Shown: positions 6,371-14,866 of the stretch, piece by piece
Layout of the letters: each line of letters begins with the position of its first letter
Numbering within the stretch: the first letter of the stretch is position 1
NCBI GenBank assembly: GCA_910584045.1
Contig: CAJTYO010000039.1
Coordinates: 1 to 25,590, forward strand
Length of the DNA stretch: 25,590 nt
Reading direction: 5' to 3'
Source of the DNA: an uncultured Oscillospiraceae bacterium
GTDB lineage: Bacteria > Bacillota > Clostridia > Oscillospirales > Oscillospiraceae
Program-made: the position numbers and the translations under genes
Notes under the pieces: model-generated
The model's input: the letters and a program-made list of their open reading frames with translations, nothing else
Databases searched by the model: none
What the model was told of the DNA's origin: nothing

Positions 6371-7057
6371 ATGGCTAACATCCTGATCTGCGATGATGAG
6401 CGGGATATTGTGTCCGCTCTGAAAATATACCTCAGCACCGAGGGCTACACCCTCTTCGAGGCCGGCACTGGGCGGGAGGCGCTGGATATCGTCCGGAAAA
6501 ATGAGATCCACCTAATCCTGATGGATATCATGATGCCGGAGCTGGACGGCATCTCCGCCACCGCCAAGCTGCGGGAGGAGTACAACATCCCCATCATCCT
6601 CCTAACCGCCAAGAGCGAGGATACGGACAAGGTGCTGGGCCTGAACGTAGGGGCGGACGACTATATCACCAAGCCCTTCAACCCAATCGAGGTTCTGGCC
6701 CGGGTCCGCAGCCAGCTGCGGCGCTACACCACACTGGGCGGCATGGAGCAGAAGCCCAGCAAGCTGGTCATCGGCTCCATATCTCTGGACGACGAGACCA
6801 AAGCGGTGACGGTGGATGGCGAGACGGTAAATCTCACGCCCATCGAGTACAACATTCTGCTGCTTCTGATGCGGCACCCGGGGCGGGTTTACTCCTCCAC
6901 CCAGATCTACGAGCAGGTGTGGAATGAGACGGCCTTCGGCTCCGAGGGGGCGGTGGCCGTCCACATCCGGCACCTGCGGGAGAAGCTGGAGATCGATCCC
7001 TCCAATCCCCGGTATCTGAAGGTGGTGTGGGGACTGGGCTATAAAATGGAGCCCTGA
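6371..7057 (+). CDS. OmpR/VanR-family response regulator
   Basis: 228 residues from ATG at 6371, with an AAAGGAGGGG ribosome-binding site. The N-terminal receiver domain has the acidic pair Asp8-Asp9, the phospho-acceptor Asp52 in LILMDIMMPELDG, Thr/Ala in LLTAKS and Lys101 in YITKPF. Residues about 130-228 form a winged-helix DNA-binding domain (LTPIEYNILLLLMRHPGRV, then VHIRHLREKLE, ending in VWGLGYKMEP). It would be phosphorylated by the kinase encoded 35 bp downstream and bind tandem repeats such as those at 6285-6301. The VanR-like style suggests sensing of envelope or extracellular signals, but the ligand is not visible. Confidence 0.92.
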   Translation: MANILICDDERDIVSALKIYLSTEGYTLFEAGTGREALDIVRKNEIHLILMDIMMPELDGISATAKLREEYNIPIILLTAKSEDTDKVLGLNVGADDYITKPFNPIEVLARVRSQLRRYTTLGGMEQKPSKLVIGSISLDDETKAVTVDGETVNLTPIEYNILLLLMRHPGRVYSSTQIYEQVWNETAFGSEGAVAVHIRHLREKLEIDPSNPRYLKVVWGLGYKMEP

Positions 7058-7092
7058 GCCGCGGCCGGCCGCGGAGAAAGAGGTGAACTGCT

Positions 7093-8973
7093 ATGGAAAT
7101 GAAAACAGACCTTCGACAATCCCTGGCGGCCAAGTGTGCCGCCGTCCTCCTCTTTTTTGCCGCCGCCGCGGGAGCCCTAATCGGCTCCGCCGCTATCGCC
7201 TATATCAGCTGCGGCTATGGCTCGGCCTCCACCTTCGAGGAGGATCTCCTATGCCGCACGGCCCTGGACAGCGCCATGACCGAGGCTTTCTACTATGCCA
7301 TCAGCGAGAGCAGCGACTATGACTACCAGGACTGGAGCGCCGGGTTCGAGCTGGAGCGGGCCGGCGGCTTCTCCGCCCAGGTCTTTGACCGGAACGGCAA
7401 ACTGGTGGGCGGCTGGGGCGATGTCCCGGACGGGGACCGGACGCTCTGCCGCGCGGAGAAGACCTTCCGTTACCAGGAGGAGCCTTTTGCCGTCCAGGGT
7501 TACGTCTCCGTCGAACTGCCCGCGGGGAGCAACTTTGCCGTGCGGCTGGGCATGTACAATCAGCTGCGCGCTCTGCCCTATGGCGTCACCGTGGTACTGA
7601 CGGTGCTGCTGTATGTTTTGGCGCTGGCGGCGCTGGTATTCCTCCTATGCGCCGCCGGGCACAAGAGGGGCCGGGAGGGCGTCTCCCTGAACTGGCAGGA
7701 CCGGATACCGCTGGATCTGTACCTCTGCATATCCGTCGGCCTGTTTTCCCTCGCTATGGTCCCGGCCATATCCGGCGACGGCGCGCCCATCGCCCTGGAA
7801 ATCGCCACGCTCTGTATGTCCACCCTCTGCTGCGCAGCGGTGGCGCTGGCCACGCTGCTGACTCTGGCTTCCCGGTTTAAGAAGGGCAAGTGGTGGCGCA
7901 ACACCGTCTGCTGGCGGCTGGTTCGCTGGTGCGTGAAAACCTGGAAGCGGTGCTGGCGGGCCATAGTGGAGCTGGTGCGCATCCTGCCCATGACATGGCG
8001 GGTGATTCTGGCGGTGCTGGGCGTGCTGGCGGGACAGTCAATTCTAGTCCTGCTGTTTTTTGGGAGCAATGGCAGCTTCCTTATTTTCCTGCTGACCGCC
8101 GTGCTGGACGCAGCCCTGGTGGCGGGGACAGCGTGGATGGTCATCCAGCTCCAGCAGGTGCGGGACATGGGCGCGGCTCTGGCTGCCGGAGACCTGGAGG
8201 CCCAGTTGGACACCGAGAAGATGTACTTCGATGTGAAGCGCCACGCCGAGGACCTCAACGCCATCGGCGTGGGAATGAACAAGGCGGTGGAGCAGCGGCT
8301 GAAAAGCGAGCGGCTGAAGACTGAGCTCATCACCAACGTCTCCCACGACATCAAGACGCCCCTGACCAGCATCGTCAACTATGTGGACCTGCTGAAAAAG
8401 GAGGACCTCCCCCCTGACGCCCAGGAGTACCTGGCGGTGCTGGACCGGCAGTCCCACCGGCTGAAGAAGCTGACCGAGGACCTGGTGGAAGCAAGCAAAG
8501 CTTCCACCGGCAACATGGCCGTTAATCTGGAACCCATCGTGGTCAACGAGATCGTCCACCAGGCCGTGGGCGACTATGACGAGCGGCTGGCCCAGGGGAG
8601 GCTGGAGGTCATTGTCAACACCTACGAAGGGAACCTTCTGGCTCTGGCCGACGGGCGGCTGCTGTGGAGAGTGCTGGACAACCTGCTGGGCAATGTGTGT
8701 AAGTACGCCATGGCCGGGACCCGGGTGTACGTGGATCTGGGCGCCCAGGAGGGGCGGGTGATCCTCTCCATGAAGAACATCTCCCGGGACCCGCTGAATG
8801 TGTCCGCTGACGAGCTCATGGAGCGCTTTGTCCGCGGGGACGCCTCCCGGCACACCGAGGGCAGCGGACTGGGTCTGAACATAGCCAAGAGCCTGATGGA
8901 CCTGATGGGCGGCAGCCTGCAGCTGTTTGTGGACGGAGACCTGTTTAAGGCGGAACTGACGTTGCGGGCATAG
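7093..8973 (+). CDS. Multi-pass membrane sensor histidine kinase
   Basis: 626 residues; AGAGGTG precedes ATG 7093. Residues 13-38 form a membrane span, followed by an extracellular region of about 130 residues with Tyr/Asp-rich sequence. At least four further hydrophobic segments follow between about 165 and 350 (for example VTVVLTVLLYVLALAALVFL). A HAMP-like linker (about 350-390) leads to the dimerisation/phospho-transfer helix with NVSHDIKTPLTSIVNYVDLL (phospho-His418). The ATPase domain has an N-box (DNLLGNVCKYA, about 530) and a G-box (GSGLGLN, about 590). It pairs with the upstream regulator in one operon. The multi-span core between sensor and HAMP is larger than in simple two-span VanS-like kinases. 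The signal is unknown. Confidence 0.9.
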   Translation: MEMKTDLRQSLAAKCAAVLLFFAAAAGALIGSAAIAYISCGYGSASTFEEDLLCRTALDSAMTEAFYYAISESSDYDYQDWSAGFELERAGGFSAQVFDRNGKLVGGWGDVPDGDRTLCRAEKTFRYQEEPFAVQGYVSVELPAGSNFAVRLGMYNQLRALPYGVTVVLTVLLYVLALAALVFLLCAAGHKRGREGVSLNWQDRIPLDLYLCISVGLFSLAMVPAISGDGAPIALEIATLCMSTLCCAAVALATLLTLASRFKKGKWWRNTVCWRLVRWCVKTWKRCWRAIVELVRILPMTWRVILAVLGVLAGQSILVLLFFGSNGSFLIFLLTAVLDAALVAGTAWMVIQLQQVRDMGAALAAGDLEAQLDTEKMYFDVKRHAEDLNAIGVGMNKAVEQRLKSERLKTELITNVSHDIKTPLTSIVNYVDLLKKEDLPPDAQEYLAVLDRQSHRLKKLTEDLVEASKASTGNMAVNLEPIVVNEIVHQAVGDYDERLAQGRLEVIVNTYEGNLLALADGRLLWRVLDNLLGNVCKYAMAGTRVYVDLGAQEGRVILSMKNISRDPLNVSADELMERFVRGDASRHTEGSGLGLNIAKSLMDLMGGSLQLFVDGDLFKAELTLRA

Positions 8974-9013
8974 AGGGCGGCCGAAAAATTTTACGTTTTT
9001 TTGCCGATAGTCA

Positions 9014-9042
9014 TTGACATTTCGACACAAAACGGATATAGT
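9014..9042 (+). promoter_or_regulatory. Consensus promoter of the polyamine transporter operon
   Basis: -35 TTGACA (9014-9019), 17-nt spacer, -10 TATAGT (9037-9042). The expected start, near 9049, coincides with the first bases of a 15-bp hairpin, so the first thing transcribed is a terminator-like structure. Confidence 0.8.
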
Positions 9043-9046
9043 TAGC

Positions 9047-9094
9047 TTGCCTGTTTTCCTGGGGGAAAGACACTCAGGAAAACAGGCAATTTTT
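9047..9094 (+). terminator. Leader hairpin with T-run: attenuator or terminator
   Basis: Arms TTGCCTGTTTTCCTG (9047-9061) and CAGGAAAACAGGCAA (9075-9089) form a perfect 15-bp stem with a 13-nt loop, followed by TTTTTCT. It lies after the promoter at 9014-9042 and before potA (9152). It could end transcripts coming from the kinase gene, release a ~45-nt RNA from the local promoter, or act as a controlled attenuator of the pot operon. The opposite strand lacks a T-run. Confidence 0.8.
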
Positions 9095-9151
9095 CTATGC
9101 TCCGCGGGACGCGGGGACATCTAAACTATGAAAAAGGAACGGGGGAGGATA

Positions 9152-10324
9152 ATGTCCAAAAAGTTGATCAGCCTCGCAGACTGCTGCGTGGCGTTTGACG
9201 GCGAGCTGGTTCTCGATCACATCAATCTATATTTCAATGACAGTGAGTTCCTCACACTGCTCGGACCCAGTGGCTGCGGCAAGACTACTACCTTGCGCAT
9301 CATTGGCGGCTTTTTAACGCCCACTTCTGGAGAAGTGCTGTTCGACGGGGTGAGGATTAACGATGTTCCGCCCAATCAGCGGCAAATCAATACTGTCTTC
9401 CAGCGGTACGCCCTATTTCCCCACCTCAACGTCTTTGAGAACGTGGCCTTCGGTCTGCGCATCCCCAAGACGGAGGCGGGAAAACGGAAAAAGGCGAGGC
9501 TGCCCGAGGAGGAGATCCACCAGAGGGTGCTGGAGATGCTGGAGGTAGTCAGTCTGAAGGGCTTTGAGACCCGCCGGATCACGGAGTTATCCGGCGGACA
9601 GCAGCAGCGGGTCGCCATCGCCCGGGCCCTGGTGAACCGGCCGAAAGTGCTGCTGCTGGACGAGCCGCTGGGGGCGCTGGATCTGCGGCTGCGCAAGGAT
9701 ATGCAGAGTGAGCTCAAGCGTATCCAGCAGCAGCTGGGCATCACCTTCATCTACGTAACCCACGACCAGGAGGAGGCGCTGGCCATGAGCGACACCATCG
9801 TGGTCATGGATCAGGGCCGCATCCAGCAGATCGGTACGCCGGAGGACATCTATAATGAACCGAAAAACGCCTTCGTGGCGGATTTCATCGGCGAGAGCAA
9901 CATTCTGGACGGCGTGATGCACGAGGACTACGTGGTGGAGTTCTTTAACCGGAAGTTCAAGTGCCTGGATAAGGGCTTCGCCCCCATGGAACCGGTGGAC
10001 GTGGTCATCCGGCCCGAGGACGTGGACATCGTGCCGCCGGAGAAGGGACAGCTGCGGGGGACGGTGACCTCCGTCACCTTTAAAGGCGTCCACTATGACA
10101 CCATCGTGGATTTTAAGGGCTTCAAGTGGCTGATCCAGACCACGGACTACCACCCGGAGGGGGAGACCATCGGAATTATTCTCAACCCAGACGACATCCA
10201 CATTATGCACAAGAGCCCGTACTCCGGCATGTTCGGCGACTACTCCTCCTACTCTGAGGAGTACGACGAGTTGGAGGACATCTCCCTTCTGGAGGAGGAC
10301 GTGGAGGGCGGAGATGAAGAATAA
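9152..10324 (+). CDS. potA: Spermidine/putrescine ABC transporter, ATP-binding protein
   Basis: 390 residues. The ATPase subunit powers polyamine import at the inner face of the membrane. Walker A is GPSGCGKTT (38-46), the Q-loop VFQRYALFPHLNV, the signature LSGGQQQRV (about 146), Walker B LLLDEPLGALD (about 168) and the switch VTHDQEEA (about 203). The C-terminal TOBE-type domain (VDVVIRPEDVDIVPPE) is typical of PotA. It ends in an unusually acidic tail (Glu/Asp-rich, residues about 365-390). The start at 9152 is preceded by GGGGGAGG with short spacing; an in-frame ATG at 9128 would add 8 residues. The gene overlaps potB by 11 bases, indicating coupled translation. Confidence 0.95.
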   Translation: MSKKLISLADCCVAFDGELVLDHINLYFNDSEFLTLLGPSGCGKTTTLRIIGGFLTPTSGEVLFDGVRINDVPPNQRQINTVFQRYALFPHLNVFENVAFGLRIPKTEAGKRKKARLPEEEIHQRVLEMLEVVSLKGFETRRITELSGGQQQRVAIARALVNRPKVLLLDEPLGALDLRLRKDMQSELKRIQQQLGITFIYVTHDQEEALAMSDTIVVMDQGRIQQIGTPEDIYNEPKNAFVADFIGESNILDGVMHEDYVVEFFNRKFKCLDKGFAPMEPVDVVIRPEDVDIVPPEKGQLRGTVTSVTFKGVHYDTIVDFKGFKWLIQTTDYHPEGETIGIILNPDDIHIMHKSPYSGMFGDYSSYSEEYDELEDISLLEEDVEGGDEE

Positions 10325-11168
10325 ACGCTCCCTCTTCGCCGTGCCCTACGTGGGCTGGATGGCCCTGTTTGTGGTAGCTCCCATCGTCATGGTGGTGATC
10401 TACGCTTTCACCACTGCCGCCGGGGGATTCACTCTGGAGAACTTCTCCAGTATGGGGACCTACGCCTCGGTGTTCACCCGCTCCTTCTGGCTGGCCATTC
10501 TGGCCACATTGATCTGTCTTTTAATTGGCTATCCGGCGGCCTATCTGATCTCCAGGGAGGGGCCCCGGTTCCAGCGGGCCGCTATGATGCTCGTCATGCT
10601 TCCCATGTGGATGAATTTTTTGCTGCGGACCTACTCCTGGATGTCCGTACTGGAAAATAACGGCCTGATCAACCGCCTTTTTGCCGCCATCGGCCTTTTT
10701 AAGCTGATCAACGGTGTCACCGGCGGCGAGATGGAGTATTTCCATATGATCAACACCCAGGGGGCGGTAGTGCTGGGCATGGTGTATAACTACCTGCCCT
10801 TCATGATCCTGCCCATCTATTCCGTCATCGAGAAGATGGACGGCAGCCTGCTGGAGGCCGCCCGAGATCTGGGGGCCGGCTCCGCCAGGGTGTTCAGCAA
10901 GGTCATCCTGCCCCTAAGCCTGCCCGGGGTGCTCTCAGGGGTGACGATGGTGTTCGTGCCGTCGGTATCCACTTTCGCCATCTCCCGCCTGCTGGGCGGA
11001 GGCACCCAGATGATGCTGGGCGACCTCATTGAACAGCAGTTTCTGGGCGGAGCCTACAGCCCCCACCTGGGCGCGGCCATCGCCCTGGTGATGATGGTGA
11101 TTGTGGTGGTGTGCATGGTGGTGATGAATCACTTCGGCGAGGGTGAGGAACAGGCGGTGATGTTGTGA
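10314..11168 (+). CDS. potB: Spermidine/putrescine ABC transporter, permease 1
   Basis: 284 residues with six hydrophobic segments, starting with PYVGWMALFVVAPIVMVVIY (residues about 9-28). The cytoplasmic coupling (EAA) loop is seen as LEAARDLGAGSARVFSKVIL with the following LPGVLSG. It would form the membrane channel together with the PotC half of the next gene and contact PotA through the EAA loop. It begins inside the end of potA and overlaps potCD by 4 bases, so the three genes are one translationally coupled operon. Normal length for the family. Confidence 0.93.
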   Translation: MKNKRSLFAVPYVGWMALFVVAPIVMVVIYAFTTAAGGFTLENFSSMGTYASVFTRSFWLAILATLICLLIGYPAAYLISREGPRFQRAAMMLVMLPMWMNFLLRTYSWMSVLENNGLINRLFAAIGLFKLINGVTGGEMEYFHMINTQGAVVLGMVYNYLPFMILPIYSVIEKMDGSLLEAARDLGAGSARVFSKVILPLSLPGVLSGVTMVFVPSVSTFAISRLLGGGTQMMLGDLIEQQFLGGAYSPHLGAAIALVMMVIVVVCMVVMNHFGEGEEQAVML

Positions 11169-13177
11169 AAAAGCAGCGCCGAAGCGGCAGCCGCCTCTTT
11201 ATCGGGCTTATTTTCCTGTTTCTCTACCTGCCCATTTTTCTGCTGATCGTGTTTTCCTTCAACGCCGGGGACAGCAGCGCCGTGTGGAAGGGCTTCTCCC
11301 TCCACTGGTACGGCGAGCTGTTTCAGAACCGGCTGATCATGGAGAGTCTGTATATGACCCTGCTTGTCTCCCTGCTGGCCACCGTCATCTCCACGGCGGC
11401 TGGGACCTTCGCCGCCATCGGACTCTACAGCCTGAGCCGACGGAAGCGGGACGCGCTGCTGGTGGTCAATAACATTCCCATGATGAATGCGGACATCGTC
11501 ACCGGCGTGAGCCTGTGTCTGTTCTTTGTGGCCTTCTTTCAGGGCTGGGGAGGGGTCGCCCGGTGGGTAAACGGCATACAGAACGCTGTGGAGCTGCCCA
11601 CCCGGCTGACCCTGGGCTTCGGCACCCTGCTGCTGGCCCATATTGCCTTCAACATCCCCTATGTGATTCTCAACGTGGCCCCGCGGCTGCGGCAGATGGA
11701 CAAAAATCTGGTGGACGCGGCCCAGGACCTGGGCTGTACGTGGATGCAGGCCTTCTGGCGAGTGATCCTGCCGGAAATCAAGCCCGGGATCGTCTCAGGG
11801 GCGCTGATTGCCTTCACTATGAGCGTGGACGACTTTGTCATCTCCTACTTTACTGCCGGGTCTTCCACCTCCACCCTGTCCATGACTATTTACGGCATGA
11901 CCAAGCGGCGGATCACACCGGAGATCAACGCGGTGTCCACGCTGCTGTTTCTGACGGTGCTGTTGCTGCTGGTGATCGTCAACGTCCGGGAGGTCCGGCA
12001 GGAGCGCCGGGGCGTCAGCCTGGAGCCGAGGAAGCTGACGTGGATGGAGAAGCTGTCCGTGCGGACCTCCACGCCCCGGTGGCGGTGGGTGAAGCGGGGG
12101 GCTGGCGCGGCCATGGCCTGCTGCTTTGTGGCGGCGGTGATTTTCCTGACGGGTGCCACCAGCTCCCGACCGGTGGTGAATGTATGCAGCTGGGGCGAGT
12201 ATATTGACACGGACCTCATCACCCGGTTTGAGGAGGAGACCGGCATCCGGGTGAACTATCAAACCGTGGAGAGCAACGAGACGCTGTACTCCCTGCTGAA
12301 GAGCGGCGGCGCAGACTATGACGTGGTGGTCCCCTCGGACTACATGATCGCCAGGCTCATTGAGGAGGATATGCTGGAGGAGCTGGACTACGGAAACATC
12401 CCAAACTTCGAGCTTATCGACGACCGGTTCAAGTATCTCAGCTATGATCCGGAGAATATTTACACCGTCCCATACACGTGGGGCACCCTCGGGATCATCT
12501 ATAATGCCGCCGTGGTGGAAGAGGATATCTCCAGTTGGAGCGTGCTGTACGACGACAAATATGCCGGGAATGTACTGCTGATCAACAATTCCCGGGATGC
12601 GCTGGGTGCGGCGCTGCTGTATCTGGGGTACTCCGTCAACACCACCAGCGAGGCGGAGATTCGAGAGGCCTACGCCCTGATTGACGACGCCAACCGCCGG
12701 GGCGTGTTCCAGGGCAAGGTCATGGACGAGGTCTTCCAAAAGATGGAGGGCGGCAACGCCGCCATCGCCACCTATTACGCCGGGGATTACCTCTCCATGC
12801 GGGATAATCAGGCGGAGGGAGTCGACTTGGCCTTCGTAATCCCGGAGGAGGGCTCCAACTGGTTTGTGGATGCGATGTGTATCTTGAAGGACGCGCCCCA
12901 TAAGACGGAGGCGGAGATGTGGATCAACTTCATCGCTTCCACGGACGCCAATCTGGCCAACATGGACTATATCTGGTATGCGTCTCCCAACCGGGTGGCT
13001 TTAGAGCAATATCCTGCATACTATGAGGAGCTCTACGGTGAGGAGCTTGATCCGGAAACCTATGAGATCATGGCCGCATCGGCCGAAGTGCTGGAGCGGT
13101 GCGAGGTCTATGAGAATTTGCCTGGGGAGACGCAGCAGCTTTACAGCCGCCTGTGGGTCGAACTGGGGACCGGCTGA
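11165..13177 (+). CDS. potCD: Fused polyamine transporter permease and substrate-binding protein (PotC-PotD)
   Basis: 670 residues. Residues 1-280 are PotC: six membrane spans and the coupling loop DAAQDLGCTWMQAFWRVILP. Residues about 314-334 form a seventh hydrophobic segment (AMACCFVAAVIFLTGA). From about 340 follows a complete PotD-type periplasmic-binding fold: VNVCSWGEYIDTDLITRFEE, DYDVVVPSDYMIARL, YTVPYTWGTLGIIYN, and AIATYYAGDYLSM. There is no lipobox cysteine; the extra span replaces the lipid anchor and holds the binding domain outside, next to the channel. Such fusions are known in Clostridia. It completes a self-contained importer with PotA and PotB. Confidence 0.93.
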   Translation: MKKQRRSGSRLFIGLIFLFLYLPIFLLIVFSFNAGDSSAVWKGFSLHWYGELFQNRLIMESLYMTLLVSLLATVISTAAGTFAAIGLYSLSRRKRDALLVVNNIPMMNADIVTGVSLCLFFVAFFQGWGGVARWVNGIQNAVELPTRLTLGFGTLLLAHIAFNIPYVILNVAPRLRQMDKNLVDAAQDLGCTWMQAFWRVILPEIKPGIVSGALIAFTMSVDDFVISYFTAGSSTSTLSMTIYGMTKRRITPEINAVSTLLFLTVLLLLVIVNVREVRQERRGVSLEPRKLTWMEKLSVRTSTPRWRWVKRGAGAAMACCFVAAVIFLTGATSSRPVVNVCSWGEYIDTDLITRFEEETGIRVNYQTVESNETLYSLLKSGGADYDVVVPSDYMIARLIEEDMLEELDYGNIPNFELIDDRFKYLSYDPENIYTVPYTWGTLGIIYNAAVVEEDISSWSVLYDDKYAGNVLLINNSRDALGAALLYLGYSVNTTSEAEIREAYALIDDANRRGVFQGKVMDEVFQKMEGGNAAIATYYAGDYLSMRDNQAEGVDLAFVIPEEGSNWFVDAMCILKDAPHKTEAEMWINFIASTDANLANMDYIWYASPNRVALEQYPAYYEELYGEELDPETYEIMAASAEVLERCEVYENLPGETQQLYSRLWVELGTG

Positions 13178-13219
13178 ACTTGATATGCAGAAAAATTTGG
13201 GTGGGAGCGAAAATCCTAC

Positions 13220-13248
13220 TTGACAGAATTGCATGGAGCCTCTATAAT
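13220..13248 (+). promoter_or_regulatory. Perfect-consensus promoter of tRNA-Pro
   Basis: TTGACA (13220-13225), 17-nt spacer, TATAAT (13243-13248). Initiation near 13255 gives a ~34-nt leader before the tRNA. Confidence 0.9.
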
Positions 13249-13288
13249 GAGACTGTTGCTGAGGGCTATTCCTTGGCAGCAGTCCTAT

Positions 13289-13364
13289 CCGGGTGTAGCG
13301 CAGTTGGTAGCGCGCATGGTTCGGGTCCATGAGGCCGTGGGTTCAAATCCCGCCACTCGGACCA
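13289..13364 (+). tRNA. tRNA-Pro (anticodon CGG)
   Basis: A complete cloverleaf of 76 nt including encoded CCA. The acceptor stem CCGGGTG pairs with CACTCGG (one G·U), with discriminator A13361 and a D-arm with GCGC. The anticodon stem CATGG/CCATG carries loop TTCGGGT with anticodon CGG (13322-13324), and the T-arm has GTTCAAATC. It has its own promoter and a downstream GNRA-capped terminator inside the shared repeat. Confidence 0.95.
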
Positions 13365-13480
13365 AAATGTGTTGATAAAAAAGATGCACAGCAAAAACAC
13401 CGCATGAAAATGCGGTGTTTTTGCGTAAATGCGAAGAAATCAAGAAAATATAGCTCAAAAAGTTTGGAAATCAAAAATCC
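13362..13480 (+). repeat. tRNA-downstream repeat, copy 2, containing terminator 13391-13424
   Basis: About 95% identical over 119 bp to the reverse complement of 1-119. It includes a perfect 15-bp hairpin with a GAAA tetraloop (13391-13424) that has T5 in the right arm, serving as the tRNA-Pro terminator. It starts exactly at the CCA end of the tRNA, as does the other copy. Confidence 0.85.
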
Positions 13481-13741
13481 GACTCCGTTTTTTCAAAATA
13501 ACGAAACCGGAGATGCAAAAAGCCCTTTTTTCTCAATAAGGTGAGTCGAACTCCCCACCACTCCGAAATCAGTCTTTCGTAAAGGCAAGCAGCCCCCTGC
13601 GGTTCGCCGGAACCTGTCCGGTGAACCACGGGGGGCTGTTTTTCATTTCCCGCCACTGTTACATCTGCCTGGTTTGTCCCACATGTATTACGCGATATTG
13701 CATGGCGCGTTGAACGTTGCCAGAGCCCTGAACTGGTTCCG
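13481..13741. other. Intergenic stretch between tRNA-Pro and primase remnant
   Basis: No intact gene. It contains the terminator at 13590-13643. From about 13646 the plus-strand frame of the primase is open without a start codon, so the left truncation point of the primase lies somewhere between 13646 and 13740. Confidence 0.5.
13590..13643 (+). terminator. Long-stem terminator
   Basis: CAGCCCCC (13590-13597) pairs with GGGGGCTG (13631-13638). The inner arms GGTTCGCCGG (13601-13610) and CCGGTGAACC (13618-13627) pair with one wobble, and five T follow (13639-13643). The gene it served is not evident; it may end readthrough from the tRNA or belong to a lost gene. Confidence 0.75.
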
Positions 13742-14632
13742 GTGAACAATGGCATATTCAATTATCGGACCAAAGAACTTCTCGAGTTTAGCCCTGAGTA
13801 CATCTTTTTATCAAAATCGTGTGTAAATTACAACGAAAATGCTCAAAATGTCGTGATTCAAAACCCAGACGATGGTTCGAGCTGGGATGTGGAGTCGTGG
13901 ATGGCGTCTTTATCGGATGACCCCGCTATCGTGGCGCTTTTATGGCAGGTCGTTGGCGCAGTCATCCGCCCCTTTGTGCGCTGGAACAAGTGTGTGATGT
14001 TTTATGCGACGAGTGGCAACAACGGCAAGGGGACTCTGTGCGAGTTGATGCGGTCCTTGTGCGGCGAGGGGCGATACGCCAGCATCCCCGTGGAAAATTT
14101 TGGGGAGAATTTCCTGTTGGAAAAGCTCCCGGAGGTCATGACGATTATCGTCGATGAGAACAACGTGGGCGCGTATCTTGATAAAGCTGGCAACTTCAAA
14201 GCAGTTGTCACCAATGATGTGGTTCAAATCAACCGGAAAAACCGTCCGGCCATCCCATATCAGTTTTTTGGATTGATGGTTCAGTGCTTTAACGAACTCC
14301 CTCGAATTAAGGATAAGTCCGGCAGTCTGTACCGCAGGTGTTTATTTATTCCCTTCGACAAGAGCTTCACCGGTAAAGAGCGTAAATATATTAAAGAAGA
14401 CTATCTCAAAAGGCCCGACGTGCTTGAGTATGTTATGTATAAGGTTCTAAATACTGATTACTACGCATTTTCAGAACCCGCCGCCTGCCGCCTTGCCTTG
14501 GAGGACTACAAGGTCTACAATGACCCGGTGCGCCAGTGGTGGGACGAGGTATCTGGAGAGTTTGTCTGGGACCTGCTCCCTTGGGATTTCTTGTACGAGC
14601 TTTACAAGCAGTGGTACTGTCGCCGTCAGACG
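13742..14632 (+). pseudogene. Phage/plasmid-type primase-helicase (SF3, D5-like), truncated at both ends
   Basis: About 297 codons of a D5/P4-like replicative helicase. VNNGIFNYRTKELLEFSPEY leads into the SF3 ATPase core, with Walker A in YATSGNNGKGTL, Walker B MTIIVDENNVG and the sensor region QCFNELPRIKDKSGSLYRR. These enzymes unwind and prime DNA at phage or element origins. The N-terminal primase half is absent; there is no ribosome-binding site at the GTG 13742. The family ends after ELYKQWYCRR near 14630, and downstream codons to 15004 are the antisense of a PcfK-like gene and origin-like DNA. It is therefore a double-ended remnant joined to unrelated element DNA; helicase activity is unlikely. 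Confidence 0.8.
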
Positions 14633-14866
14633 TCACAGCAGTTCTTCGGCGCGCTTCTTCGCTTGGGCAGCATCCCATTCGCGCTTGCGCTGGGCCTCGG
14701 CGGCCTCATGGGCCTGCCGGGCGGCAGTATCGTCAAGGGGTGCGGGGTCTACCGGAGCCGGTTCCTGCTGCGGCTCTTCGCCGGCAGGTTCGGGAGCAGG
14801 CAGGGTATCCGGCTCGGGTTCGCCCTGATACGGGGATTCCTGATGCAGTTCGGAAAAGTATCCCAT
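14633..14866 (-). pseudogene. PcfK-like protein, N-terminal fragment
   Basis: 77 residues from ATG 14866, with a perfect GGAGG upstream on the minus strand. The sequence begins GYFSELHQESPYQ, has a Pro/Glu-rich linker, then a charged helix (RQAHEAAEAQRKREWDAAQ). This matches my memory of the N-terminal third of PcfK-like proteins of conjugative elements in Clostridia. The conserved C-terminal domain is missing; the stop at 14633 is created at the junction with the primase remnant. PcfK-like genes sit in the transfer/accessory segment of integrative conjugative elements, which fits the minus-strand genes to the right. Confidence 0.55.

Noticed and set aside
8044..9120. A 358-codon minus-strand open frame across the histidine kinase
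   Set aside because: Antisense of a well-defined kinase domain; composition (Gln/His/Gly-rich) is typical of shadow frames in GC-rich genes.
11795..12901. A 368-codon minus-strand open frame under potCD
   Set aside because: Shadow of the substrate-binding domain; no start signals or domains.
13471..13761. Minus-strand 96-codon frame and a T-arm-like GTTCGACTC near 13545
   Set aside because: No ribosome-binding site or domain, and no matching acceptor, D- or anticodon arm for a tRNA; the segment contains a plus-strand terminator.
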